DNA from: Dorea_A sp016295505
GTDB lineage: Bacteria; Bacillota; Clostridia; Lachnospirales; Lachnospiraceae
NCBI RefSeq assembly: GCF_039832105.1
Contig: NZ_JBDOHS010000002.1
Coordinates: 62,001-126,000, forward strand
Direction: 5' to 3'
DNA length: 64,000 nt
Under the pieces are notes generated by a model. It was not told where the DNA came from, did no database searches, and saw only the letters and a program-made list of their open reading frames with translations. Shown one piece after another: positions 24,900 through 33,777 of the stretch (positions are counted from its first letter, which is position 1; every line of letters begins with the position of its first letter). The position numbers were made by a program, and so were the translations under genes.

Positions 24900-24939
24900 A
24901 AAGGGGACGGGGGATTTTTAAAAATCCTCCGTCCCCTTT
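24900..24939. repeat. REP-like GC-rich palindrome, copy 2
   Basis: A 40-bp palindrome, AAAGGGGACGGGGGATTTTT with its complement AAAAATCCTCCGTCCCCTTT; only one position mismatches. It lies just after the nagA stop and shares its core with copy 1. It probably also works as the nagA terminator. Confidence 0.8.
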
Positions 24940-24943
24940 GAAC

Positions 24944-26122
24944 TTATAACGTTTTCCCGTCTTTGATTACCATTTTTAAGTTCAATTCATCGTCAAGCAA
25001 CACCACATTTGCTTTTTTTCCTTCTGTGATGGAGCCATAATTCTCATATTCGCCCAGGCTCTTTGCAGGGTTCATTGTTGCGCATGCGACAGCCGTCTCG
25101 AATGGAATTCCCATCTTTTTGACTGCTGTTCTCATACAATCCATAAGGTTTGTCGCCGATCCGGCCAGGGCCCCATCAGACACAAGTGTTGCACGATTGC
25201 CGACCACGTTTACATCCAGACCGCCAAGTGTATACTGTCCGTCAGGCATTCCGGTTGCCCGCATACTGTCGCTGATCAGGATCATGCGTTCTTCTCCCAT
25301 CATCCGGAAGGTTGCTCTGACCGCAGCGGGATGAATATGCACGCCATCACAGATAATCTCTGCCATCACATGTTCGCAGTCAGCAACAGCCCCCACAACT
25401 CCAGGTGCACGATGTGTGAATGCCGGCATGGCATTATAAAGATGCACCGCGTGGTTGGCTCCTGCATCAAATGCTGCTTTTGCCGTATCATAGTCAGCAT
25501 TGGTATGCGCAAGAGAAATATTTACTTTGTCTTTCATCTGTTCAATAAATTCAATTGACTTTTCGCTTTCCTCCGGTGCAATTCCGACGAATTTGACCAG
25601 TCCTTCAGATGCATCCAGAAACCTCCGGCATACTTCTGCGTCGCACGGAATGATATTCCTCTCATCCTGTGCACCCTTCTTTGCGGGGCTGATAAATGGT
25701 CCTTCCATATTAATACCGATCAGGTCAGCGCCCTTTGTCGCTTCTTTTTTATATTCTGCGGCAACTTTCAATATGTCCACCAGTTCTTCCACAGGAAGTG
25801 TCATCGTTGCCGGAGCAATTGCTGTGACACCAATAGATGCTTCATATGCGGCAATTCTTTCAATGGCTTCTTTTGTCCCATCGCAGAAATCGTCTCCCAT
25901 ACACCCGTGAAAATGCAGATCGATCAGTCCGGGAATCGCAAAGCAACCCTCTCCGTCCACTATGACATCCTCTGCCACGTCTGGCACGTTTTCTCCATTT
26001 CCCTCTGCTTCTTCTTTGTCTGTTTTGAAGTTTACCCGCTCAAAGATACCGTCTCGAATGACGATTTCTCCTTCTTCAAATCTCCAGTCTTCTGTGTACA
26101 CTTTCACATTTTTAATGAGCAT
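24944..26122 (-). CDS. nagA: N-acetylglucosamine-6-phosphate deacetylase
   Basis: A 392-residue amidohydrolase that converts GlcNAc-6-P to glucosamine-6-P and acetate, the last step seen here of sialic-acid and amino-sugar breakdown. Landmarks are LIDLHFHGCMGDDF (metal/substrate loop), NMEGPFISPAKKGAQ (metal Glu), SLAHTNADYD, HLYNAMPAFTHRAPG and ISDSMRATGMPDG with the catalytic Asp. The length is typical. GGAGGGAAAAAAG precedes the ATG. It lies 26 bp after the RpiR regulator in the same leftward operon. Confidence 0.95.
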   Translation of the reverse strand: MLIKNVKVYTEDWRFEEGEIVIRDGIFERVNFKTDKEEAEGNGENVPDVAEDVIVDGEGCFAIPGLIDLHFHGCMGDDFCDGTKEAIERIAAYEASIGVTAIAPATMTLPVEELVDILKVAAEYKKEATKGADLIGINMEGPFISPAKKGAQDERNIIPCDAEVCRRFLDASEGLVKFVGIAPEESEKSIEFIEQMKDKVNISLAHTNADYDTAKAAFDAGANHAVHLYNAMPAFTHRAPGVVGAVADCEHVMAEIICDGVHIHPAAVRATFRMMGEERMILISDSMRATGMPDGQYTLGGLDVNVVGNRATLVSDGALAGSATNLMDCMRTAVKKMGIPFETAVACATMNPAKSLGEYENYGSITEGKKANVVLLDDELNLKMVIKDGKTL

Positions 26123-26148
26123 CTTTTTTCCCTCCCGATAATCATTAT

Positions 26149-27012
26149 TTATATAAGATCTTCCATTGTCCGGTCTATTACACGGCGCCTTTTCTGAGTG
26201 CCCTCTTCCAGCGCCCGCAGCGTATTGTCATGCAGTGATTCTTTTTTATATTTATCCTGCTCCACATAATAAGAGTATATAATATCCAGCATAATCAGTA
26301 TCGGAAATTGTGGTGAGATCACATTGCCATGATTCAGATGTCGAAGCGAAGGCAGCAGAATCACTTCTGTACAGAACTTTTCATATTCTTCTTTGTTATT
26401 GGCCGTAAGAAGCACTGTTTTGGCACCTCTTCGATGTGCCTCTTTCAACAGGAAAAGAATCTCTTCTTTTTCTCCGCTGATACTGATTCCGAACACGAGA
26501 CTTCGTTTGTCCTGAAACACCGCCTGCATCCGGATCAGATCTGTATCGAGAACAGAATCAATGTCTACACCGATTCGCATAAACCGGATCTCCATCTCGC
26601 TTGCCGCAAGTCCGGAGCTTCCTTTTCCACACACAAATACCCGTTCTGCCTGATTCAGATATCTGCTGATCCTCGCAATCTGTGCTTCATCCACCAGACT
26701 GTAGGTTTTATTCAGAAGCTCCTGATATGCATTTAAGACCATCCTTGTATTGCCGGTGATAGATTCCTGCCTTTCTACAAACGTCTCTTCATACTGATAG
26801 ACAAATTCCCGATATCCGCGGTATCCACATTTTTTTGCAAATCTTGATAAAGAAGCTTCTGATACAAACAGTCTTTCTGCCACTGCTTTTGCAGAAAAAT
26901 CCACTTTCTTACGATTCTGTATAAAAAAGTCCGCAATATTCTTTTCGACAGTCGTAAATTTATCATAATTTGATTCAATGATCGGTACTACGGATTTTAC
27001 ATAATATTCCAT
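26149..27012 (-). CDS. RpiR-family transcriptional regulator
   Basis: A 287-residue regulator with an N-terminal helix-turn-helix (TTVEKNIADFFIQNRKKV then AVAERLFVSEASLSRFAKK) and a C-terminal SIS sugar-phosphate-binding domain (VFVCGKGSSGLAASEMEIRF). RpiR proteins sense phosphosugars such as ManNAc-6-P or GlcNAc-6-P. Its place between the kinase and nagA makes it the likely regulator of this nan operon. The operator was not found, possibly because the operon promoter lies beyond the prophage. Confidence 0.92.
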   Translation of the reverse strand: MEYYVKSVVPIIESNYDKFTTVEKNIADFFIQNRKKVDFSAKAVAERLFVSEASLSRFAKKCGYRGYREFVYQYEETFVERQESITGNTRMVLNAYQELLNKTYSLVDEAQIARISRYLNQAERVFVCGKGSSGLAASEMEIRFMRIGVDIDSVLDTDLIRMQAVFQDKRSLVFGISISGEKEEILFLLKEAHRRGAKTVLLTANNKEEYEKFCTEVILLPSLRHLNHGNVISPQFPILIMLDIIYSYYVEQDKYKKESLHDNTLRALEEGTQKRRRVIDRTMEDLI

Positions 27013-27025
27013 GCCTTTTCATTCC

Positions 27026-27916
27026 TTAACTTTCCTGGCGGCACCCCATGAAATGATAAAATGCTCCCAACATCCCCGCATCGTTCTTATGCTTTGCAAA
27101 TGCAATCCTGGTATTCGCAGCAATACTCGGAACCAGATACTTTTTCAGTGCAGACTCTATCTTGTCTCTCAGGAATTCCTCCTGAGCCATAATTCCTCCG
27201 CCCAGAACCACGATCTCCGGATTGATCACATAACAGATATTGGCAATTCCTTTTCCCAGGACATCTGTCATATCATTAATTGCACGGTTACAGATCTCGT
27301 CCCCATTCTTTGCTTCCTCGAAAATGTGGTATCCATTCCAGTTTTCTGCAGGCTCCTGCTTCCATTCGGCCACTTTTCTGGTCAGAATACTTGCAGCGCC
27401 AAGTGTCTGAAAGTCACTGTCATCCATATGCATATAGCCGACTTCACAGGCACTGTTGCTGAATCCATGAAACACCTTCCCGTCAACCACGATACAGCCT
27501 CCGATCCCGGTTCCAACGGTCAGTATAAGCGCAATACTGCTTCCCTTTGCAGCACCGGACATATACTCGGCAAGCCCTGCACAATTGACATCATTCTCCA
27601 CTTCACATGGGATTCCATATTCTTTTTCCATTGTCTCTTTAAATCTGGTTCCGGCATAATCCGGAATCAACGGTGCTGAATAAAAGATCTCGCCTTTTCC
27701 GGTATCCACCATTCCCGCTGTAGAGATGCAGATTCCGCTGATCTCATGTATCTGAGTCAGTTCAGATGCGATATCCATTGCTTTCGCCAGAACAGACGCT
27801 CCGCCTTTATACGCTTCCGTTGCTCTTTCGCTGCGGTACAGTATCTCTGCATTTTCATTGATCACGCCATATTTTATCGCTGTTCCGCCTATATCGATAC
27901 TTATATATTTTTTCAT
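27026..27916 (-). CDS. nanK: ROK-family kinase, probable N-acetylmannosamine kinase
   Basis: A 296-residue sugar kinase of the ROK family, expected to phosphorylate ManNAc to ManNAc-6-P with ATP. Motifs are SIDIGGTAIKYG (phosphate 1), VENDVNCAGLAEY (catalytic Asp) and LTVGTGIGGCIVVDG. The usual ROK zinc motif CxCGxxGC after the EVGYMH segment is absent, so it belongs to the zinc-free type. The ATG at 27916 has AGAGG upstream. Genomic context (nanA, nanE, nagA) gives the assignment; glucokinase is the alternative. Confidence 0.85.
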   Translation of the reverse strand: MKKYISIDIGGTAIKYGVINENAEILYRSERATEAYKGGASVLAKAMDIASELTQIHEISGICISTAGMVDTGKGEIFYSAPLIPDYAGTRFKETMEKEYGIPCEVENDVNCAGLAEYMSGAAKGSSIALILTVGTGIGGCIVVDGKVFHGFSNSACEVGYMHMDDSDFQTLGAASILTRKVAEWKQEPAENWNGYHIFEEAKNGDEICNRAINDMTDVLGKGIANICYVINPEIVVLGGGIMAQEEFLRDKIESALKKYLVPSIAANTRIAFAKHKNDAGMLGAFYHFMGCRQES

Positions 27917-28003
27917 TATTATACCTCTGTCTTTTCCTGTATTCAAGCCTGCTTCCTGTTAAGCGATGTATTCCCATGCACCTTCTTGCTGTACGGCGCA
28001 CCA

Positions 28004-28041
28004 AAGAGGCAATCCGGAACACCGATTCCGACTTGCCTCTC
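28004..28041 (-). terminator. Intercistronic hairpin between the YhcH-type gene and nanK
   Basis: AGAGGCAATCCGGAA (28005-28019) pairs with TTCCGACTTGCCTCT (28026-28040) with one mismatch around a 6-base loop. Only a weak T-run follows leftward, so partial termination or RNA processing inside the operon is more likely than a full stop. Confidence 0.5.
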
Positions 28042-28056
28042 TAAGCTGCATCACTT

Positions 28057-28509
28057 CTATGCTATACGCACTTTAAAGATCGCTTTTTTTATCTGCTCCG
28101 GTCCATCTACAGCCACTGCTGTACGATGTCCGTCGCCCGGATAACAGATCAGAAAATCTCCGTCTCTTAAGATCACGGAACTGTTCTTTTCCCCTTCCAT
28201 CGGAAGAAAATCATCCTTTTCCACAAATTCCTTTACATCCATATTCCGGATAAAATTCAGATCGATCTGTTCGGTTCCATGAATCATCACATGTACATCG
28301 AGATAATTTTTGTGTGCTTCCCAGAAACGTTCCTCCGGGGTAGTGGTCGTATACTCCACAACATTTACAAAAAGTCTGTCCCCGTCAATCTCATGACTTC
28401 CTTTTTCATAGGATGCCAGATCGTGGCTCTTTGCATACGCAAAACATTCCATGATCTGTTTCTCCAGATACGAAAACTCTTCCAGGTTATTAATATTACC
28501 AAATATCAT
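28057..28509 (-). CDS. YhcH/YjgK/YiaL-family protein
   Basis: A 150-residue cupin-like protein of the YhcH/YjgK/YiaL (DUF386) family, commonly found in sialic-acid operons and proposed to act on the anomeric or open forms of sialic acid. Signatures include ERFWEAHKNYLDVHVMIHGTEQIDL with the metal-binding His pair and Glu, and DGDFLICYPGDGHRTAVAVDG. It lies 15 bp after the transporter gene. The family function is only partly known, so no gene name is assigned. Confidence 0.88.
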   Translation of the reverse strand: MIFGNINNLEEFSYLEKQIMECFAYAKSHDLASYEKGSHEIDGDRLFVNVVEYTTTTPEERFWEAHKNYLDVHVMIHGTEQIDLNFIRNMDVKEFVEKDDFLPMEGEKNSSVILRDGDFLICYPGDGHRTAVAVDGPEQIKKAIFKVRIA

Positions 28510-28524
28510 ATTTCCCGTTCCTTC

Positions 28525-30030
28525 CTAGTTTTTATATACCGTTGTGTGTGGTGCCGGTACAGAAGTGTCGCCTTTTACTTTTCTCCAGATATAACTTGCA
28601 GGTATTCCTACTACCAGAGACACTGCGATGGAGATGATAGAGTAAGACCAGATGGAAACGCTCTCAGCCGGTACAAAGTATTTGATATAAACCATAACGG
28701 CAGATGCTGCAATAAATGCAAGTGTAGTACCAAAAGTATTGGCAACTTTCGTAAATGCTCCCAGGATGAAGGAACCGATCAGGATTCCAAGTACCAGTCC
28801 CATGAATCCGTTGAACCATTCGTAAGCGGATTTTACACCACCGTTTGCAAGAACCATTGCAACTGCGATTGCAAAGATACCTACGATCAGAGATACATAC
28901 TGACCAATCTTTGTCTGTTTTTCAAAGCTTAACTCTTTCTTAGACAGACGTGCCTGGATATCCAGTGTCCAGCTTGATGCCACAGAGTTCAGACCGGTAG
29001 ATAAGGTGGACTGTGCTGCTGCATAGATCGCTGCCAGAAGAAGTCCCGTTACACCAACCGGAAGTTCAAATGCAATGTAAGAAGCAAAGATCTGATCCTG
29101 TGCCGCTGCCGGTGGAAGCGCATTCTGCTGATAGAATACATACAGGCCTGTACCGATCAGATAGAATACGGTTGCGATGAAGATAGATAACGCACCGTTT
29201 GTCAGCATCATCTTGTTCAGTTTCTTTGTATCTGTTGTTGTGGTAAAACGCTGTACAATATCCTGGCTGGATACGTAAGATCCCATGGTGTTGAATCCTG
29301 CACCGACGATCATGATGAATACACTGTCTTTCAGAATATTCGGATTAAAGATCGGCTGATCTACCGCCAGGAATTTGTGTTCTGTTGCAAATGCATGGAA
29401 GATTGCACCAATTCCTCCATCCAGATGTGTCAGCAGGAAGATCAGTGAAAATGTAACACCGATCAGTAATACAGATCCCTGAATAAAGTCTGTCCAGAGT
29501 ACAGATTTCAGACCACCTGTGTATGAATATATAATCGCGATCACACCCATGATGATAATCAGCAGGTTTACATTGATTCCTGTCAGGCTTCCAAGTACCA
29601 TACACGGAAGATACATAATAATGGACATACGTCCGATCTGATAGATAATAAACATAACTGCGCCAAGAACACGAAGTCCTTTGCTTCCGAATCTCAGTTC
29701 CAGATAGTGATATGCGGTATCAATATCCAGCTTACTGTAGATCGGCAGAAAGAATCTGATCGTCAGCGGGATCGCAAGCAGCATACCGAGCTGAGCAAAC
29801 CACATGATCCATGTTCCTGCATAAGAATTTCCTGCCAGTGACAGGAATGAAATCGGACTGAGCAATGTCGCAAATATAGATACGGAAGTTACCCACCACG
29901 GAATCGTTCCGTCTCCTTTGAAATACTCTTTTCCCTTCATCTCTTTCTTTGCGAAATGAAGGCCGGCCATCAATACTGCTGCCAGATACACAATTAAAAT
30001 AATCAAATCAATAACGGTAAAGCCCTGCAT
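28525..30030 (-). CDS. Sodium:solute symporter, probable sialic acid transporter
   Basis: A 501-residue inner-membrane protein with about thirteen hydrophobic segments of the SSS family. Typical pieces are GDGTIPWWVTSVSIFATLLS, IYSYTGGLKSVLWTDFIQ and STLSTGLNSVASSWTLDI (the sodium-binding serines). In many Firmicutes the SSS protein in the nan operon imports N-acetylneuraminate with Na+. The ATG at 30030 has TAGGAGG upstream. It lies between nanA and the YhcH gene, so sialic acid is the best substrate guess; 2,7-anhydro-sialate or ManNAc are alternatives. Confidence 0.88.
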   Translation of the reverse strand: MQGFTVIDLIILIVYLAAVLMAGLHFAKKEMKGKEYFKGDGTIPWWVTSVSIFATLLSPISFLSLAGNSYAGTWIMWFAQLGMLLAIPLTIRFFLPIYSKLDIDTAYHYLELRFGSKGLRVLGAVMFIIYQIGRMSIIMYLPCMVLGSLTGINVNLLIIIMGVIAIIYSYTGGLKSVLWTDFIQGSVLLIGVTFSLIFLLTHLDGGIGAIFHAFATEHKFLAVDQPIFNPNILKDSVFIMIVGAGFNTMGSYVSSQDIVQRFTTTTDTKKLNKMMLTNGALSIFIATVFYLIGTGLYVFYQQNALPPAAAQDQIFASYIAFELPVGVTGLLLAAIYAAAQSTLSTGLNSVASSWTLDIQARLSKKELSFEKQTKIGQYVSLIVGIFAIAVAMVLANGGVKSAYEWFNGFMGLVLGILIGSFILGAFTKVANTFGTTLAFIAASAVMVYIKYFVPAESVSIWSYSIISIAVSLVVGIPASYIWRKVKGDTSVPAPHTTVYKN

Positions 30031-30062
30031 GTTTTTTCCTCCTAAAACTCTCATCTCTTTTC

Positions 30063-30983
30063 TTAATCAAGAAATTTTGCTTTTGCATCGCGAATCATCT
30101 TTGCAGCTTCTTCTACGACTGCAGTATCGCTCTCCACCAGATCTGCCAGTGGTCTTCTTACTCCGCCGAGTTCCAGTCCTTCATTGATCTTAAGGATCGC
30201 CTTGATCACTGCATACATATTGCCGTGTCCGGAACACATTTTATATATGATTGCATCAACAGCATACTGGATCTCTCTTGCCTGTTCCATATCACCTGCT
30301 TTTACAAGCTCATCCATTTTCAGGAATAATTCCGGCATAGCTCCGTATGTTCCGCCGATCGCACCTTCTGCACCGATCACACGTCCGCTTATGAACTGCT
30401 CGTCCGGACCATTAAAGATAATGTAATCTTCACCGGCAGCCTGTTTGAACATCTGGATATCCTGAACCGGCATGGAAGAATTCTTTACACCAATGACTCT
30501 CGGATTCTTTCTCATCTCGGCAAACAGATTCTGTGTCAATGCAACCCCCGCAAGCTGTGGAATGTTGTAGATGACAAAATCTGTGTTCGGAGCAGCAGAA
30601 CTGATATCATTCCAGTACTGAGCAATTGCATACTCCGGCAGATGGAAATAGATCGGCGGGATTGCTGCAATCGCATCTACACCAAGGCTTTCTGCATGTG
30701 CCGCAAGTTCCATACTGTCTTTGGTATTGTTACATGCAACGTGGGCAATGACCGTAAGTTTTCCCTGTGCTGCTTTCATTACGTTTTCCAGAACGATCTT
30801 TCTGTCTTCTACACTCTGGTAAATACATTCTCCGGAAGAACCGTTTACATAGACACCTTTTACTCCCTTTTCAACGAAGTATTTTGTTAATGCCTGTACT
30901 CCTTCCGGACTGATGTTACCTTCTTTGTCGTAACATGCGTAAAATGCAGGAATGACTCCCTTGTACTTGTCAAGATTTCTCAT
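30063..30983 (-). CDS. nanA: N-acetylneuraminate lyase
   Basis: A 306-residue aldolase of the DHDPS/NAL family that cleaves N-acetylneuraminate to ManNAc and pyruvate. The Schiff-base lysine is Lys167 in VIGVKNSS and the catalytic tyrosine is Tyr139 in VIYNIP. The substrate carboxylate loop GSSGECIYQ replaces the more common GSTGE. Length and context (transporter, kinase, nagA) agree. AGGAG precedes the ATG. It follows the nanE fragment by about 80 bp. Confidence 0.92.
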   Translation of the reverse strand: MRNLDKYKGVIPAFYACYDKEGNISPEGVQALTKYFVEKGVKGVYVNGSSGECIYQSVEDRKIVLENVMKAAQGKLTVIAHVACNNTKDSMELAAHAESLGVDAIAAIPPIYFHLPEYAIAQYWNDISSAAPNTDFVIYNIPQLAGVALTQNLFAEMRKNPRVIGVKNSSMPVQDIQMFKQAAGEDYIIFNGPDEQFISGRVIGAEGAIGGTYGAMPELFLKMDELVKAGDMEQAREIQYAVDAIIYKMCSGHGNMYAVIKAILKINEGLELGGVRRPLADLVESDTAVVEEAAKMIRDAKAKFLD

Positions 30984-31062
30984 GATGGTTTTCTCCTTTT
31001 CTTAATTGAATGATTTTCTTGTTTTATGTTAAAATATTAAGCTCTGCTTTTATGTGCCCGTA

Positions 31063-31383
31063 TTATTCAAGGGCCTCTGCAAATGATTTTGTAATCAGCT
31101 GCGGTCTTGTAATGATAGAACCAACGACCACACTGAATGCGCCAAGTTCGATTACCCTTCTTGCTTTCTCCGGTGTATTGATATTGCCCTCAGCGATCAC
31201 TCTGTGCTTTGCATTGGCAACGATCTTTCTTAATATCTCAAAGTCATTGGCCTCGATCTTATCATTTTTACTCTGCTCTGTATAACCGACCATAGTCGTT
31301 CCGATAAAGTCAAATCCAAGTTCATCTGCGTGGAGTGCTTCCTCAGCGTATGTCAAGATAGGTCTAAGAAATTTTTCTGCCAT
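31063..31383 (-). pseudogene. nanE: ManNAc-6-phosphate 2-epimerase, 3' half, cut by the prophage
   Basis: The frame encodes only the C-terminal part of NanE, which interconverts ManNAc-6-P and GlcNAc-6-P. Homology begins at EEALHADELGFDFIGTTMVG and continues through AEGNINTPEKARRVIELGA and VVVGSIITRP. A normal NanE has about 230 residues; about 95 are left. The first dozen residues of the frame (MAEKFLRPILTYA) do not fit the family and come from the incoming DNA; a stop lies just before them. The 5' half, with the (beta/alpha)8 N-terminal strands, should be beyond the right end of the prophage. Confidence 0.85.
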
Positions 31384-31439
31384 AGTTTTGATGGCAGTAA
31401 ATTAACCCAAAGTACCTACCTTAACATACATCCATTTTG

Positions 31440-33776
31440 TTACTTCAATGCATTCAAGGTATCTTCAAGGTTTGCATATACCGTTGTGCTTCCGTCTTTC
31501 TTGTAAATTGCAAATGTCTTATCTGAACGCCTATATTTTATCTCATAAACTTCTCCAGTGCTCTTTTCTGTAACCTCTATTTGATGATGGATATCTTCCC
31601 ACCCTTTAGCCTTCTCATATTTAACACTGTATTTTCCCAGACACTCAAGCATACAACAAAGGGCAAATGAATAATATTCCTCATTGTATCCATAAAGACG
31701 TGTGCTTCCCATAAGGAAAATATTGTCACCTTCGATTCTTATATATCTTTCCTTTGGCTTATAAGAACTATAATCATGCAAAGCATCCATCACTCCCGGT
31801 ACACTTATGAAGTATTTTCTCCAATCTGTTATCTTACCGATATCTCTATTACAAATATTAACCAGTCCAGCGCAGATGTCGTTAATATCAAACATAGGAT
31901 CATTGATCAGATCCATTAACATTTTTCGTCTGGTTTTATATGTTCCATGCTTCTCATTGCTCTGAATTCTAAGCAAACGTTTCCAACTAATATCTCTGTC
32001 AAAGTCTACAAGGAAACTTGAATTGCTACTATCATCCAGATGATAATCTCCCTTACAAAGCAAGGCTCTTCTCAGATTATTAGCAAACAACCTGTTAATA
32101 CCCACATATTTTTCTTTCTTGGAACCATATTCAAATTCACCAAATATAGATCCATATATCTTCAGATATTTTCTGAAGGCATCCTTGCTATTCTTATCTT
32201 CCTCTGCTGTCCAACCATCCATTTCACCATTTTCATATTTTGACAAAATACCAGCAGCTTCAAGAAGGAATCCAATTTGTCCGTTGAAATACTTATTATC
32301 TTCCGCATTAAGAATCAATTCCTTCCACTCATCATCTCGCTTCATCAATTTTGCTTTTAGGCATTCTTCTTCAAAACAGTCTGAATCAAAGCCATAGCCT
32401 GAATGTTCAGTTATTCCTGCAAGATGACTAATTATATCGGAACTATAAGGAAGTAGCCTACGCACCCCTTTGCTAATGGCCCTTGCATAATCATCACCAC
32501 CATTGTAGTTGGTTTCCCTACTCAATGTTGTCATAACTCTCATCCAGTCTTTCAGCTGCTGACCGAATTTATCTGAATCTGCAATAGACGCCTTATTTGT
32601 AAGTACAAAACCAAAATAGGCATCTGCTTGAATTCTGCCTTCATAATCAGAGTCGTGTCTTTCCATTATCCATTTAAACATCTGGGCTTCGTCAAAATAT
32701 TTATTATTTGGTGCAAAAATAACCTGCTTCTTCCCATCTGTTATAAGGTCAAACAATTCGAAAATATCTACGAAGCTGTTCGCTACCTTCTGCCCATCCC
32801 ATTTTGCATTATATCCTTGGAATCTATTTATAAACTCAAGCTGACTATAACCTATGATTTCCTTTAACTCCTGTCTTACAGCATCACGACCTACCGAGAC
32901 CATATGAGCCGCATATTCATTAATCAGATAATTAATGAACAAGTTCATAATTTTGTCATCATACAACCTCGTCTCAGGCTCTCTAAATGTCCAGAATACA
33001 TCAGACCATTCTCCATCTAATTTTGCTATATAGTCATCTTTTGGAGTGTCCAATTCATCATTAATATACTTAGACAACTTTGCTTTAAAATTTTCATAGC
33101 AAGTAAGATCCTTTCCACGTGCATTTAACTTGATATAAATACTATCTCCAAGATTGTACTCTCCAAGATCAAGGAAATAGAAGTACAGTGGACAGTCATC
33201 ATCAGCATTGCCAGAGAGTAGGTTAAAGTACTCTGATAGGTTCGCATTCTTAAACAGCGCATGAATAGAATCTAGCATATTCAGCATCGATTTGATGGTA
33301 GGATCATTCTTCCAGGATGAACTGAACCAGTTGTTATTGGTAATCTCTTCACTTACAGACTTAACCTCCGAAAGCTTTTTGTCTTTCCTAATAGTAAGCG
33401 GCTTGCTAGTCAGATTCTTGCAGAAGTCCCTCGATGTTGTTCGGGTTTCGTATGTAAACTTAGCAATACGTTTATTTGAGCCCTTGTCCATCTTCTTCTC
33501 TAACGCAAGCATAAGATACACATGAAGTAGGTAAAGGGTTGTCAGACGTTGCTGTCCATCTATAGGTGTAAAAAGCTTTCCGTTCGCGCTTCCATAAACA
33601 AAGTTCAAATCAAGATCCGTCTTTGTATCAAGCGCATTTTTTATGCTCTCCAGAAAATTGTTTCGAATATCCTCGACATTTTCTCTGCCTTGTGCATAAT
33701 CTCTCTGAATTACCGGTATTTCTATTGAATACTCATCCAGGAGTTCCCAAAATGTTATTTTTTCATTTCCTTCCAT
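31440..33776 (-). CDS. DUF262 domain protein (second of a pair)
   Basis: A 778-residue protein with an N-terminal DUF262 domain: IPVIQRDYAQG near residue 20 and the hallmark DGQQRLTT at 73-80. DUF262 has a ParB/Srx-like NTP-binding fold, as in the GmrS half of type IV restriction enzymes and in SspE. The long C-terminal part shows no clear HNH, unlike its partner. ATG 33776 is coupled to the upstream gene (stop TAA two bases upstream, GGAGG inside that gene). It is the gene closest to the prophage junction. Likely anti-phage, probably acting with the partner; function untested. Confidence 0.85.
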   Translation of the reverse strand: MEGNEKITFWELLDEYSIEIPVIQRDYAQGRENVEDIRNNFLESIKNALDTKTDLDLNFVYGSANGKLFTPIDGQQRLTTLYLLHVYLMLALEKKMDKGSNKRIAKFTYETRTTSRDFCKNLTSKPLTIRKDKKLSEVKSVSEEITNNNWFSSSWKNDPTIKSMLNMLDSIHALFKNANLSEYFNLLSGNADDDCPLYFYFLDLGEYNLGDSIYIKLNARGKDLTCYENFKAKLSKYINDELDTPKDDYIAKLDGEWSDVFWTFREPETRLYDDKIMNLFINYLINEYAAHMVSVGRDAVRQELKEIIGYSQLEFINRFQGYNAKWDGQKVANSFVDIFELFDLITDGKKQVIFAPNNKYFDEAQMFKWIMERHDSDYEGRIQADAYFGFVLTNKASIADSDKFGQQLKDWMRVMTTLSRETNYNGGDDYARAISKGVRRLLPYSSDIISHLAGITEHSGYGFDSDCFEEECLKAKLMKRDDEWKELILNAEDNKYFNGQIGFLLEAAGILSKYENGEMDGWTAEEDKNSKDAFRKYLKIYGSIFGEFEYGSKKEKYVGINRLFANNLRRALLCKGDYHLDDSSNSSFLVDFDRDISWKRLLRIQSNEKHGTYKTRRKMLMDLINDPMFDINDICAGLVNICNRDIGKITDWRKYFISVPGVMDALHDYSSYKPKERYIRIEGDNIFLMGSTRLYGYNEEYYSFALCCMLECLGKYSVKYEKAKGWEDIHHQIEVTEKSTGEVYEIKYRRSDKTFAIYKKDGSTTVYANLEDTLNALK

Positions 33777-33777
33777 T

